Of a stretch of 64,000 nucleotides of DNA, positions 17,723 through 27,335 are shown one piece after another. A model generated the notes under the pieces. That model ran no database searches, was not told where the DNA came from, and was given only the letters and a program-made list of their open reading frames with translations. Origin of the DNA: Parabacteroides sp900760525 (lineage in GTDB: Bacteria; Bacteroidota; Bacteroidia; Bacteroidales; Tannerellaceae); contig NZ_CP187555.1 in NCBI RefSeq assembly GCF_049860805.1, positions 806,001 through 870,000 of the forward strand, written 5' to 3'. Position numbers and translations under genes: made by a program. The first letter of the stretch is position 1, and every line of letters starts with the position of its first letter.

Positions 17723-18979
17723 ATGAGAACAAGCAGAAGAGGTTTTCTGAAAACCCTTGGAGGGGTTGCGCTCTTTTCGATTGTGCCGCGTCACGTATTG
17801 GGAAACGGGTATATCGCTCCGAGTGATCAATTGACTAAAGGTATTATTGGTACCGGAGGTATGGGAAGAGGTCATGTTAACTATGCCGGTACACGTTTGG
17901 TTGCCGTTTGTGACGTCGATAAAAATCACCTTGAACTGGGAAAGAAACTGGTGAAGGAAAAAATAGCCGCTTATCATGATTTCCGCGATTTGATTCTGGA
18001 CCCGAATGTCGATATCGTACATATTGCCACTCCGCCTCACTGGCACGGTATCATGTCGGTCGAAGCTGCCAAAGCCGGAAAAGACATCTGGTGCGAAAAA
18101 CCGATGACACGTACGATCGGAGAAGGAAAGCGTGTGATGGAGGCTGTTCAGCAATACGGACGTATGTTCCGCCTGAATACTTGGTTCCGTTTTACAGACC
18201 AGTTCTACGGACTGGGTACTCCTGTCAAACCGTTGAAGAAGCTCGTGCAAAGCGGATTATTAGGATGGCCGTTGAAAGTGACGATCAGTGCACATACCGG
18301 TTTTAACTGGAAGTTTTTCTGGGTAGGAAAAGAATATCTCGAACCACAATCGGTTCCGGCAGAGCTGGACTACAATATGTGGCTCGGCCCGGCTCCTTAT
18401 AAGCCTTATAACCCGCATCGCGTACACCAGACTTTCCGTGGATATTGGGATTATGACGGCGGTGGGCTCGGAGATATGGGACAGCACTACATCGATCCCG
18501 TACAATATATATTAGGCAAAGACGATACCAGCCCCGTTAAAGTGGAGGTAGATGCCCCGCAACAGCATCCGGACGCTGTCGGAACTTGGCGTTCCATCAC
18601 TTATACCTATGATGATGGTTGCCAGATTGTCCTTTGGGGTGGTGATTTCGGCGATCCGAATACGCCGTATATTGCCGGGCCGAAAGGTAATGTATATAAG
18701 AATTTTGTATGCGATATTCCTGATTGGGAGAAGAAGCTTGCCGACTTCCCCGAACCCGAACCACAGGTTACAGACTTTATTGAATGTGTGAAAACACGTC
18801 AGCCGTTTGCCTTGAACGAACGGAATGGTTTCCGTTCGGCGACTATTGTCAATATGGGAGCAACCGCTCTGCGTTTGAACCGGACACTGAATTTCGATCC
18901 TGTAAAACTTGAATTTATTGACGACGAGGCTGCAAATCGTTTGCTGGACCAGCCGATGAGAGCACCCTGGAATATTTAA
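17723..18979 (+). CDS. Tat-exported Gfo/Idh/MocA family oxidoreductase
   Basis: 418 residues. The N-terminus RTSRRGFLKTLGG (Arg5-Arg6, hydrophobic stretch, cleavage near GNG) is a twin-arginine export signal, fitting a protein that folds with a nucleotide cofactor in the cytoplasm and is then moved to the periplasm. Rossmann motif GIIGTGGMGRGHV (about 39-51) and the family EKP motif in WCEKPMTRT are present; a C-terminal alpha/beta domain follows. Such enzymes oxidise or reduce sugar hydroxyls with tightly bound NAD(P). In the inferred pathway it would make the 3-keto group on a glycoside or reduce the product. It lies between the isomerase gene and the DUF1080 gene (gap 22 bp). Confidence 0.88.
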   Translation: MRTSRRGFLKTLGGVALFSIVPRHVLGNGYIAPSDQLTKGIIGTGGMGRGHVNYAGTRLVAVCDVDKNHLELGKKLVKEKIAAYHDFRDLILDPNVDIVHIATPPHWHGIMSVEAAKAGKDIWCEKPMTRTIGEGKRVMEAVQQYGRMFRLNTWFRFTDQFYGLGTPVKPLKKLVQSGLLGWPLKVTISAHTGFNWKFFWVGKEYLEPQSVPAELDYNMWLGPAPYKPYNPHRVHQTFRGYWDYDGGGLGDMGQHYIDPVQYILGKDDTSPVKVEVDAPQQHPDAVGTWRSITYTYDDGCQIVLWGGDFGDPNTPYIAGPKGNVYKNFVCDIPDWEKKLADFPEPEPQVTDFIECVKTRQPFALNERNGFRSATIVNMGATALRLNRTLNFDPVKLEFIDDEAANRLLDQPMRAPWNI

Positions 18980-19001
18980 TTCATTCAAAATTTGAAACAT
19001 A

Positions 19002-22000
19002 ATGAGAAAAGCATATATATCAATAGCTGCCTTACTGTTATGCGGAAGCATGCTGATGGCGCAGACTCCGGCCAACCGTACGGCCAAAACGACCGCTGCC
19101 GATGTGTTGGCTCAGATGCCTGCGGCGAAACAAGCGGCATACAATAAACTGATTGGTGATTTGAGTTCTACCGGCGAAGAAGGGGTTCTGATGCTGGTAA
19201 ACATGATAAATGCACCCGGCAAAGGCAGTAACTCGAATGTAGACTATGCCTTGAGCGGCCTGACGCATTACGTTATGGCGAAAGGAGAGGAAAATGCCCG
19301 GTTAGTGACGGCAAATGCTTACCTGAAAGCACTCGAAATGGTGAACGAGCGCGAAACAAAAGCTTTTATTATCCGCCAACTTCAGATCTTGGGAAAAGAC
19401 GAATGTATAGATACACTGGCTTCTTATCTGAATGACGAGTCATTGAGCGGTCCCGCTGCCCGTGCTCTGGCTGCTAACGGTAGCGAAAAGGCAGGACAGG
19501 CATTGGTCGCAGCCTTGAAGAGCCGCTCCGGTTCCCCGAAAACACAGAAAGATGTGATCCGTGCGATTGCCGATGCCAAGGTGAAAGAGGCCGAAACGAT
19601 TTTGTTGGCATTGGAGGGAGCATCCGATCCGAATATGCAGAAAGAGATTCTGTTTGCGTTGAGTTGTGTAGGAGGTCCTAACTCATTGCCGGTTTTGGCA
19701 AAAGCTGCCGAGAATGCCGGTTATACAATGGAAGTGACCAGCGCCAACGAAGCCTATATCGCTTTGCTGAAACGATTGGTAGAGACTGACCGGAATGCGG
19801 TTATGAAAGCTGCTAAGAAATTGCAGAAAGAAGCGGCCAAAGCCGGACAGGAACAGACACGTGAAGCTGCTTTGCAGATACTTTTATCAGCCGAGGAACC
19901 TGCTAAAGTTTCCAAGATGGTCATCGCTGCAATGAAGGATCCGAGCAAGAATTACCGGAACGCAGCTTTGAATTACGCATCTTGCTATGCAGATAAGGAG
20001 TTGTATATCGAACTTATGAAAATGGTTCCTAAGGCAAAGCCGGAACTGAAAATAGATATTCTGAACTGGATCGGACGTGAGGCCAAGAAGCCTTCCAAGC
20101 ATGACGTTATCCGGAATCTGGAAATACGTTTCGATCTTCCTGCCAAGCAAATCCTGTTGGAACAGCTCAATGATGCAGACTTTGACGTGAAGCAGGCTGC
20201 TACCTGGACATTGGTAAAGATAGGCGATAAGTCTTATATCCCTTCGTTGGCCGAATTGCTGAAGAACGAAGACAAGCAAGTTGTCTTGTTGGGACAGGAT
20301 GCTTTGACCGCTTTCCCCGGAGATATCGACGGAGCAGTGGCGAAAGCCGTCTCTTCCGCTACCAATGCAGGTAAAATAGCTGGACTCGAATTGCTGGCTA
20401 TGCGTAAAGCTACTGCCAATATCAATACCGTATTGGATCAGATACAAACAGGTTCTCCTGAAGTGAAAGCTGCGGCTTATGTAGCCTTGAAAGATGTGGT
20501 AGGAGAACGCGATATAACCAATATGTGCGGTATGTTGGAAACAGCCGATGCATTGGCTGTTCCTCCTATGCAACGGGCTGTTATTTCCGCTTTGTCTTCT
20601 CTTCCGGCTGTCGATCAGGTCGAAACAGTGACACGCCGTATGTTGCAGGCAGGTAATAAGGACTATTTGTATTATCTGGTCTTGTCTTCTACCGCCCAAC
20701 CGGAAGCACTGGCAACAATTGTGAAAGGCTTCCGTTCCAATACGGGTATTAAACGGGATGCTGCATTCGAGGCTTTGTTGAACTGGAAGGGTATTGAAGT
20801 AGCGGACGAATTATATACGATCTGTAAGGAAAATCCATCCTCCAATTATTTTGGTCCGGCTCTCACTACTTATGTGAAATTGGTTTCCAATCCTGCATTT
20901 ACGGGAGAAAACCGTTTGTTAAGCCTGCGTAAGGCAATGGAAATTGCTAAAACGGATGCACAAAAGATCGCAATCCTCCAACAGATTGAAAATACCGGAA
21001 CATACCTGGGCATGTTGTATGCCGGTGAATTCTTGGATCAGAAGCCCGTACAACAGGCTGCCGCCAATGCGGTTATGAATATTGCTTTGGGAAATAAGGA
21101 ATATACAGGTGCAAATGTCCGTGCTCTGCTGAACAAGGTGATGGATGTGCTTGATAATCCGGATGCCGGCTATCAAAAGGAAGCGATCAAGAAACATCTG
21201 GCCGAAATGCCGCAGGGTGAAGGATTCGTTTCATTGTTCAACGGCAAGGACCTGACCGGCTGGAAAGGCTTGGTGCAGAATCCGATTGCCCGGGCAAAAA
21301 TGAAACCGGCGCAGTTAGCCAAAGAGCAGGCGAAGGCTGATGAAGTCATGCGTAAAGGTTGGAGCGTCGAAGACGGTATGCTGGTGTTCAATGGTAAGGG
21401 TGATAACCTGTGTACGGAAAAACAATATGGCGACTTTGAGATGTACGTGGACTGGATGCTCGATCCGGCCGGCCCTGAAGCGGATGCCGGTATTTATCTG
21501 CGTGGCACGCCCCAGGTGCAGATTTGGGATACTTCGCGTGTAAACGTAGGGGCACAGGTCGGTTCCGGTGGATTGTACAACAACCAGGTGAACCAGAGCA
21601 AGCCGTCTAAAGTCGCTGATAATAAACTGGGCGAATGGAACAGCTTCTATATCAAAATGGTCGGTGACCGTGTGACTGTATTGTTGAACGGAGAAAAGGT
21701 CGTAGACGATGTGATCATGGAAAACTATTGGGATCGTAAACTTCCGGTTTCCCCGATCGAACAAATCGAACTCCAGGCTCATGGAAGCAAGGTGTATTAT
21801 CGCAATATTTACGTGAAAGAACTGGAACGTAAGGAACCGTTCAAACTTTCGGCCGAAGAAGAGAAAGAAGGCTTTAAGGTTTTGTTCGACGGCACGAACA
21901 TGCACGAATGGACGGGCAATACGGTGGACTATACGATGGAAGACGGCTGCATCTCCATGATTCCGAGCAAAAGCTACGGCGGTAACTTATATACGAAAAA

Positions 22001-22454
22001 CGAATATGGTAATTTCGTGTACCGTTTCGAGTTCCAATTGACTCCGGGTGCCAATAACGGTGTCGGTATCCGTACTCCGATGGAAGGGGATGCTGCTTAT
22101 GCCGGCATGGAAATCCAGATTCTGGATTGCGAACATCCGATTTACAAGGATATCACTCCTTTGCAGCATCATGGTTCCGTTTATGGAATTATCCCGGCTA
22201 AGGCAGATCACCATAGTGCGTTCAAACCTGCTGGCGAATGGAATTATGAAGAAATTGTAGCCGATGGAGATAATATCAAGGTGACGGTCAATGGTGTGGT
22301 TATCATGGAAGGTAATATTCGCGAAGCGACAAAGAACGGGACTGCCGACCACAAAGAACATCCGGGACTTTTCAATAAGAAAGGACATATCGGTTTCTTA
22401 GGTCATGGCTCTCCGGTCAAATTCCGCAATATTCGCATTAAAGAGTTGAAATAA
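19002..22454 (+). CDS. HEAT-repeat protein with two DUF1080 (3-keto-disaccharide hydrolase-like) domains
   Basis: 1150 residues. Signal peptide (1-20, ending LMAQTP). Residues about 45-735 are Ala/Leu-rich helical pairs typical of HEAT/Armadillo repeats. Two tandem DUF1080 concanavalin-like domains follow: the first about 740-940 (FVSLFNGKDLTGWKG) and the second about 955-1150 (FKVLFDGTNMHEWTG). DUF1080 members cleave 3-keto-glycosides by elimination or hydrolysis. Two unequal copies suggest one catalytic and one binding, or two specificities. Last gene of the enzyme operon; a strong terminator follows at 22476. The helical scaffold may present substrate or bind partners, which is inference. 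Confidence 0.88.
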   Translation: MRKAYISIAALLLCGSMLMAQTPANRTAKTTAADVLAQMPAAKQAAYNKLIGDLSSTGEEGVLMLVNMINAPGKGSNSNVDYALSGLTHYVMAKGEENARLVTANAYLKALEMVNERETKAFIIRQLQILGKDECIDTLASYLNDESLSGPAARALAANGSEKAGQALVAALKSRSGSPKTQKDVIRAIADAKVKEAETILLALEGASDPNMQKEILFALSCVGGPNSLPVLAKAAENAGYTMEVTSANEAYIALLKRLVETDRNAVMKAAKKLQKEAAKAGQEQTREAALQILLSAEEPAKVSKMVIAAMKDPSKNYRNAALNYASCYADKELYIELMKMVPKAKPELKIDILNWIGREAKKPSKHDVIRNLEIRFDLPAKQILLEQLNDADFDVKQAATWTLVKIGDKSYIPSLAELLKNEDKQVVLLGQDALTAFPGDIDGAVAKAVSSATNAGKIAGLELLAMRKATANINTVLDQIQTGSPEVKAAAYVALKDVVGERDITNMCGMLETADALAVPPMQRAVISALSSLPAVDQVETVTRRMLQAGNKDYLYYLVLSSTAQPEALATIVKGFRSNTGIKRDAAFEALLNWKGIEVADELYTICKENPSSNYFGPALTTYVKLVSNPAFTGENRLLSLRKAMEIAKTDAQKIAILQQIENTGTYLGMLYAGEFLDQKPVQQAAANAVMNIALGNKEYTGANVRALLNKVMDVLDNPDAGYQKEAIKKHLAEMPQGEGFVSLFNGKDLTGWKGLVQNPIARAKMKPAQLAKEQAKADEVMRKGWSVEDGMLVFNGKGDNLCTEKQYGDFEMYVDWMLDPAGPEADAGIYLRGTPQVQIWDTSRVNVGAQVGSGGLYNNQVNQSKPSKVADNKLGEWNSFYIKMVGDRVTVLLNGEKVVDDVIMENYWDRKLPVSPIEQIELQAHGSKVYYRNIYVKELERKEPFKLSAEEEKEGFKVLFDGTNMHEWTGNTVDYTMEDGCISMIPSKSYGGNLYTKNEYGNFVYRFEFQLTPGANNGVGIRTPMEGDAAYAGMEIQILDCEHPIYKDITPLQHHGSVYGIIPAKADHHSAFKPAGEWNYEEIVADGDNIKVTVNGVVIMEGNIREATKNGTADHKEHPGLFNKKGHIGFLGHGSPVKFRNIRIKELK

Positions 22455-22475
22455 CACTTTTATATGTGTTTGTTA

Positions 22476-22520
22476 AGTTGCAGTATGAGCGTGCATTAGC
22501 TCGTACTGCAACTTTTTTTT
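22476..22520 (+). terminator. Strong rho-independent terminator
   Basis: AGTTGCAGTA / TACTGCAACT stem closing an inner GAGC/GCTC helix, then eight or more T. It ends the sugar-locus transcript. Confidence 0.9.
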
Positions 22521-22637
22521 CTACATTTTGGATCCCCAAAAACCTTGAATATTAAGATAAATAAAATTTGTTGATCTGATTTATTATAGCGACTTTTGTG
22601 TGATAGTAACAAATGGGTAATAGCAAAAGAGTTTTTC

Positions 22638-25007
22638 ATGGAAACAGACCAGTATCAGACATTATTAGATTGTGCCCAGGTTGGATGGTGGGAGACAGAT
22701 TTCGAAGCGGGATGTTATATCTGTTCGGACTTCCTGATCAGCCTGTTGGAATTGAAAGGACCAAAAGTGCCCATAAGCGATTTTCTTACTTTGATTCGCG
22801 AAGATTACCGGAGCCGGATTGCCAATGAATTCTCCTTTTTTAAAGAAATAGGTATTTACGAACAAATTTTTCCGATAAAGACATGTTATGGATATAGATT
22901 TGTCCGTACCAAGATATACAAACGGGATATGGATGCCGAAGGCAAAATAAAGGCTTTCGGTATTTTGCAATTGATCCCTTTTAGTGAAGAAGACGCAGAT
23001 AAGCCAGTTGAAAACAGTCAGGTGGACGGGCTTTTGCGGCATTTAGGAAGTCTTTCACGAGCCTTGCATTCCTTTATTCAGACAAATGATCTGCACCGGT
23101 CGATCCATCTGGCACTTACTGAAATCCTGTTTTCGATCTATACAAAAGGACGTGCGTATATCATGGAGTACGGGGATGGGGATACTTTGAGTTGTACCCA
23201 TGAAGTTTGTAGCAAAGGCGTTTCTCCTGTCCGTGATACTTTGCAGAACATACCTCTTTCTACATTGCCCTGGTCTACCAAGAAAATACAAAAGCTTTAT
23301 CCGGTTCTGGTCAATAACCTGGATGAGTTGCCTTTGGAGGCGGAAGAGGAAAAACGTTATCTGGAAATGAGAGGCGTCCGTTCCCTGATCCTGATCCCTT
23401 TGATAATTAAAGGTGCATCCTGGGGCTATTTGGGTATCGATATTGTGGACAACAACCGTATGTGGAGTCTGGAAGATTATCAATGGCTCTCTTCAATTAC
23501 CAATATTATCAGTATCATAACGAAGATGGCTCGTACAAATGAGGCTCTGGATCATAGTGAAAAGTTGCTTCGGAATATCTATACGAATATCCCGGTAGGT
23601 ATTGAACTGTATGATAAGAATGGCTATCTGGTGGATATGAATAATATGGATGTTGAAATATTTGGCCTCTCCTCGAAGGAATCCGTGTTAGGCATCAATA
23701 TTTATGAAAATCCGATAATTCCCGAAGAAGTCAGAGAGAAGTTGAGAAACCGAGAACCTGTCTCTTTCCGGTTGAGTTATTCGTTTAATAAAATCAAGGA
23801 TGAAGATTATTATTCGACAGCCAAAAGCGGATCTATTGATATTTTTACAAAGGTTAGCATGCTTTACGATGCGAATGGGAATCTGATCAATTATATGTTT
23901 ATCAACCTTGATAATACCGACAAGACAGTTGCTTATAACCGTATCGAAGAGTTTGAGCATTTTTTCAGGTTGGTCAGTCGTTTCGCCAAAGTGGGATATG
24001 CCAAGTTCGATTTGTTAAGTTGTGAAGGCTATGCAATTGATCAATGGTATCAGAATTTGGGAGAAATAGAGGGAACGCCTTTACCGCAAGTGGTTGGTAT
24101 TTACAATAATATTCATCCGGAAGACCGGGAAGTGATGTTCGACTTCTTTGAGCGGGTAAAACAAGGTAAAGCCTCCAGCATCCGGCAGGAATTGAGGATC
24201 AAGGATGGAGATGGATGGCGATGGACTCGTGTGAATGTAATGCGGAATACGCAATCGACCGATCCGGACAGACTCGAAATGATCTGTGTGAATTATGATA
24301 TAACCGAACTGAAGGAAACACAGAAGCAACGTGAAAAGGCCGAAGAACTCGACCGTTTGAAATCTGCATTTCTTGCTAATATGAGCCATGAAATCCGGAC
24401 ACCGCTAAATGCAATCGTCGGTTTCTCGACTTTGCTGGTCGATACGGACGATCCGGAAGAGAAGATGCAGTTTGTCGAGATTATCCAGAAAAATAATGAG
24501 TTGTTGTTGCAATTGATTTCCGATGTGCTGGATCTTGCTAAAATAGAATCCGGTATTATGGAATTGAAACTTGTCGATCTTGATCTGCGCGAGTTATGTA
24601 AGGAACTGGTTGTTTCAATGCGAATCAAAGTACCGGCCGAAGTCGCGCTTTGTATGGCTCCTGATCTGCCTTCTTATATTATGCGTTGTGATAAAGTGCG
24701 GTTGACACAGGTCATATCCAACTTTATCAATAACGCGATCAAGCATACCAGTAAGGGAACGATTGTTCTTGATTACGAAGTGCACCGAAATGAAGTCGAA
24801 TTTTCAGTGACAGATACCGGAGACGGGATGTCGCCGGAAGTGGAGCAACATGTGTTCGACCGTTTCTATAAAGGGAATAGTTTCAAGCAGGGGACAGGCC
24901 TGGGACTCTCGATCTGCAAGAGCATAATTGAACAGGTTGGCGGAAAAATCGGAGTAAAGTCCGAAGAAGGGAAGGGATCCCGTTTCTGGTTTACTTTACC
25001 CCGTTAA
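22638..25007 (+). CDS. Cytoplasmic PAS/GAF sensor histidine kinase
   Basis: From ATG 22638 the product is 789 residues; a TTG at 22596 would add 14 and is less likely. No membrane helix. Order: PAS-like fold (about 1-110), GAF domain (about 145-300), two PAS domains (about 310-430 and 440-565), HisKA with His584 (MSHEIRTPLNAI), HATPase with N box NFINNAIKH, GDGMS and GTGLGLSI. It lacks a receiver domain, so an unlinked response regulator is needed. Ligand is unknown; GAF/PAS suggest an internal small-molecule, redox or energy signal. Its own transcript, since a terminator lies upstream and upp is convergent. Confidence 0.92.
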   Translation: METDQYQTLLDCAQVGWWETDFEAGCYICSDFLISLLELKGPKVPISDFLTLIREDYRSRIANEFSFFKEIGIYEQIFPIKTCYGYRFVRTKIYKRDMDAEGKIKAFGILQLIPFSEEDADKPVENSQVDGLLRHLGSLSRALHSFIQTNDLHRSIHLALTEILFSIYTKGRAYIMEYGDGDTLSCTHEVCSKGVSPVRDTLQNIPLSTLPWSTKKIQKLYPVLVNNLDELPLEAEEEKRYLEMRGVRSLILIPLIIKGASWGYLGIDIVDNNRMWSLEDYQWLSSITNIISIITKMARTNEALDHSEKLLRNIYTNIPVGIELYDKNGYLVDMNNMDVEIFGLSSKESVLGINIYENPIIPEEVREKLRNREPVSFRLSYSFNKIKDEDYYSTAKSGSIDIFTKVSMLYDANGNLINYMFINLDNTDKTVAYNRIEEFEHFFRLVSRFAKVGYAKFDLLSCEGYAIDQWYQNLGEIEGTPLPQVVGIYNNIHPEDREVMFDFFERVKQGKASSIRQELRIKDGDGWRWTRVNVMRNTQSTDPDRLEMICVNYDITELKETQKQREKAEELDRLKSAFLANMSHEIRTPLNAIVGFSTLLVDTDDPEEKMQFVEIIQKNNELLLQLISDVLDLAKIESGIMELKLVDLDLRELCKELVVSMRIKVPAEVALCMAPDLPSYIMRCDKVRLTQVISNFINNAIKHTSKGTIVLDYEVHRNEVEFSVTDTGDGMSPEVEQHVFDRFYKGNSFKQGTGLGLSICKSIIEQVGGKIGVKSEEGKGSRFWFTLPR

Positions 25008-25016
25008 ATTTATACC

Positions 25017-25670
25017 TTATTCTTTTTCTCCGTAAGACAAATCGCCGGCATCACCTAAACCGGGGACGATGTAAGAATGGTCGTCCAGTTCGTCGTCGAC
25101 AGCCGCTACCCATACGGTAGTGATATCGTCCGGCATTTTACGTTGGATATATTCGATTGCCTGTTTGCTCGCAATGATGGAAGCAACATGGATGTGTGCC
25201 GGATGACCTTTGGTGCGCAATGCTTCGTAGGCCAGTTCCATAGAACTGCCGGTAGCCAGCATGGGGTCTGTTATAATCAATGTTTTATCCGTTAATCGGG
25301 GAGAAGCGATATATTCGATATGGATATCGAAGTTCAGGCGGTCCTTATATTTTCTGTAAGCAGATACGAACGCATTTTCAGCATTGTCCAGATAGCTGAG
25401 AAAGCCCTGGTGGTAGGGGAGTCCGGCACGCAGGATCGTACTGATGACGATCTGGTCGTCGGGAGTATTCATCGGTGCTATCCCTAAGGGAGATTGAATG
25501 TCTTTTGTACTGTAGGTAAAATCCTTGCTGATCTCGTAAGCCATTATTTCACCGATCCGTTCGATGTTACGGCGGAAGCGCATACTGTCTTTTTGTATAT
25601 TGACGTCGCGCAATTCTGCTACAAACCGGTTTAACACTGAGTTTGATTCTCCAAGATTAACTATCTTCAT
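25017..25670 (-). CDS. upp: Uracil phosphoribosyltransferase
   Basis: 217 residues. Converts uracil and PRPP to UMP in pyrimidine salvage. The PRPP-binding loop is LIITDPMLATGSSMELA, and the uracil-contact C-terminus has YIVPGLGDAGDLSYGE, the hallmark of Upp. Cytoplasmic. Ends 9 bp from the convergent kinase gene. The HU gene lies upstream on the same strand but a terminator at 25723 separates them, so upp is probably transcribed from its own promoter. Confidence 0.96.
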   Translation of the reverse strand: MKIVNLGESNSVLNRFVAELRDVNIQKDSMRFRRNIERIGEIMAYEISKDFTYSTKDIQSPLGIAPMNTPDDQIVISTILRAGLPYHQGFLSYLDNAENAFVSAYRKYKDRLNFDIHIEYIASPRLTDKTLIITDPMLATGSSMELAYEALRTKGHPAHIHVASIIASKQAIEYIQRKMPDDITTVWVAAVDDELDDHSYIVPGLGDAGDLSYGEKE

Positions 25671-25722
25671 GATTAAATTGTCATTTTCTGGCGTCGAAAT
25701 TACTCATAATTTGTACAGGTCG

Positions 25723-25756
25723 CAAAAAAGAAGGCAACCTTTTTTAGATTGCCTCC
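25723..25756 (-). terminator. Terminator of the HU gene
   Basis: On the minus strand AGGCAA / TTGCCT (25749-25754, 25732-25737) with an 11-nt loop, then a run of T from the A-run at 25724-25729. Confidence 0.75.
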
Positions 25757-25776
25757 CTTTGTCAGGTTAAAAAGTA

Positions 25777-26067
25777 TTACTTCTTTTCTCCGGGTTTGTT
25801 AATTGCATCGAGCAAATATTTACCCGGTTTAAATTTTACAGTTGTTCTGGCCGGGATCATAACCGGTGTTCCAGTCTTTGGGTTACGGGCTAAACGCTCA
25901 GTTTGCGGACGCGGTATCAATGTACCGAAACCGATTAATACGATCTCCTCATTGTGAGACATAGCTTCTGTTACGATGTCAACATAAGCATCCAACATTT
26001 TCTTCGCTTTTTGTTTCTGTAATCCCGATCTCTGGGCCAGGGCCTCAATCAATTCTGCTTTGTTCAT
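25777..26067 (-). CDS. HU/IHF family DNA-binding protein
   Basis: 96 residues with the typical HU layout: two N-terminal helices (MNKAELIEALAQRSGL), a beta sheet with IGFGTL, and the DNA-contacting arm RNPKTGTPVMIPARTTVKFKPG. Dimeric nucleoid protein that bends DNA. A short basic tail KPGEKK ends it. Standing alone with its own terminator; the 254-bp gap upstream is shared with divergent murB. Confidence 0.95.
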   Translation of the reverse strand: MNKAELIEALAQRSGLQKQKAKKMLDAYVDIVTEAMSHNEEIVLIGFGTLIPRPQTERLARNPKTGTPVMIPARTTVKFKPGKYLLDAINKPGEKK

Positions 26068-26288
26068 GAATGTTTCTATTTAATTAATGATATTCAAGAC
26101 AAATGTACGCATTTCATTGATATGTTGTATATCTTTTTGCATATAAAGAAATCAGCGTTCATTTCTTATTTAACAACGCGTATATGCATTTGTTACGATT
26201 TGCGAAACAAAAAATGTTAAATAGCCTCTGGTCACGTTACTTTGAAAGGCTTTTTTATATACCTGCTGATTGATTTGATATTTATCGT

Positions 26289-26296
26289 TACTTTTG
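26289..26296 (+). promoter_or_regulatory. -7 promoter element of murB
   Basis: TACTTTTG matches TAnnTTTG, 25 bp before the murB ATG. -33 element not clear. Confidence 0.5.
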
Positions 26297-26321
26297 TCCT
26301 GCAAAATAAAACTTACGTAAA

Positions 26322-27335
26322 ATGAGAATAGAAGAGAATTATTCGCTGGAGAAACATAATACTTTTCACCTTCCGGTGAAGACCCGTTGGTTTATGGAAT
26401 ATATGAATGAAGAAGAGTTGGGACGGATCTTCCGGGATGAATATTTTCAGGAATGTTTGTCGTTGCATATCGGAAGCGGCAGTAACCTGCTGTTCATAAA
26501 TGATTTTAACGGGATTATCCTGCATTCGCAGATTAAAGGTATTTCTGTTGTGGAAGAGACGGACGATTCCGTCCTGCTTCGTATCGGGGCTGCCGAGAAA
26601 TGGGACGACGTGGTCGCTTATGCCGTGTCCAACGGTTGGGGCGGAATAGAAAACCTGTCCGATATTCCGGGCGAAGCCGGAGCTGCCGCTATCCAGAATA
26701 TCGGAGCGTACGGTGCGGAAATCAAGGATGTGATCGAGACGGTGGAGACGTATAACCAGCTTTCGTTCGAGAAACGTACGTTTACAAATGAAGAATGCCT
26801 CTATGGTTACCGGAATAGCTTCTTCAAAGATGAGCATAACGATCCGCATATTGTTACTTATATAAATATACGTTTGAGCAAAAAGCCTCGGTTTTCCGTA
26901 AATTATGGTAATCTGAAGGATGAACTTGCCAAATATCCAGGGTTGACGTTGCAAGCCGTGCGGGATGCCGTGATCTCGATCCGTCGCCAGAAATTGCCTG
27001 ATCCCGACGAATTGGGAAATGCCGGCAGTTTCTTTATAAATCCGGTGATTCCGGCCGTCCATTACGAGAAGCTGAAAAAGCAATATCCGGATATGCCGTC
27101 CTATCCGGCAGGAGAGGGAAAGGTGAAGGTGCCGGCCGGCTGGTTGATCGAACAATGTGGTTTTAAAGGTAAATCGCATGGCTCGGTCGGAGTATATGAA
27201 AAGCAGGCATTGGTATTGGTTAATTTAGGAGAAGCCAGAGGACATGAGATCGCATTAGTTGCCGAAAGTATTCGTACGGCTGTTCATGACCGGTTCGGCA
27301 TCGAGATTATGCCCGAGGTAAAATATGTAGGATAG
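26322..27335 (+). CDS. murB: UDP-N-acetylmuramate dehydrogenase
   Basis: 337 residues. Reduces UDP-GlcNAc-enolpyruvate to UDP-MurNAc with NADPH and FAD in peptidoglycan precursor synthesis. FAD-binding signatures are visible: LHIGSGSNLLF near 47-57 and NLSDIPGEAGAAAIQNIGAYG near 110-130 in two halves, and the catalytic serine in NAGSFFINPVI. Type I MurB by the inserted loop containing a YGYRNSFFK segment. Cytoplasmic. The next gene starts directly after the stop codon. Confidence 0.96.
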   Translation: MRIEENYSLEKHNTFHLPVKTRWFMEYMNEEELGRIFRDEYFQECLSLHIGSGSNLLFINDFNGIILHSQIKGISVVEETDDSVLLRIGAAEKWDDVVAYAVSNGWGGIENLSDIPGEAGAAAIQNIGAYGAEIKDVIETVETYNQLSFEKRTFTNEECLYGYRNSFFKDEHNDPHIVTYINIRLSKKPRFSVNYGNLKDELAKYPGLTLQAVRDAVISIRRQKLPDPDELGNAGSFFINPVIPAVHYEKLKKQYPDMPSYPAGEGKVKVPAGWLIEQCGFKGKSHGSVGVYEKQALVLVNLGEARGHEIALVAESIRTAVHDRFGIEIMPEVKYVG

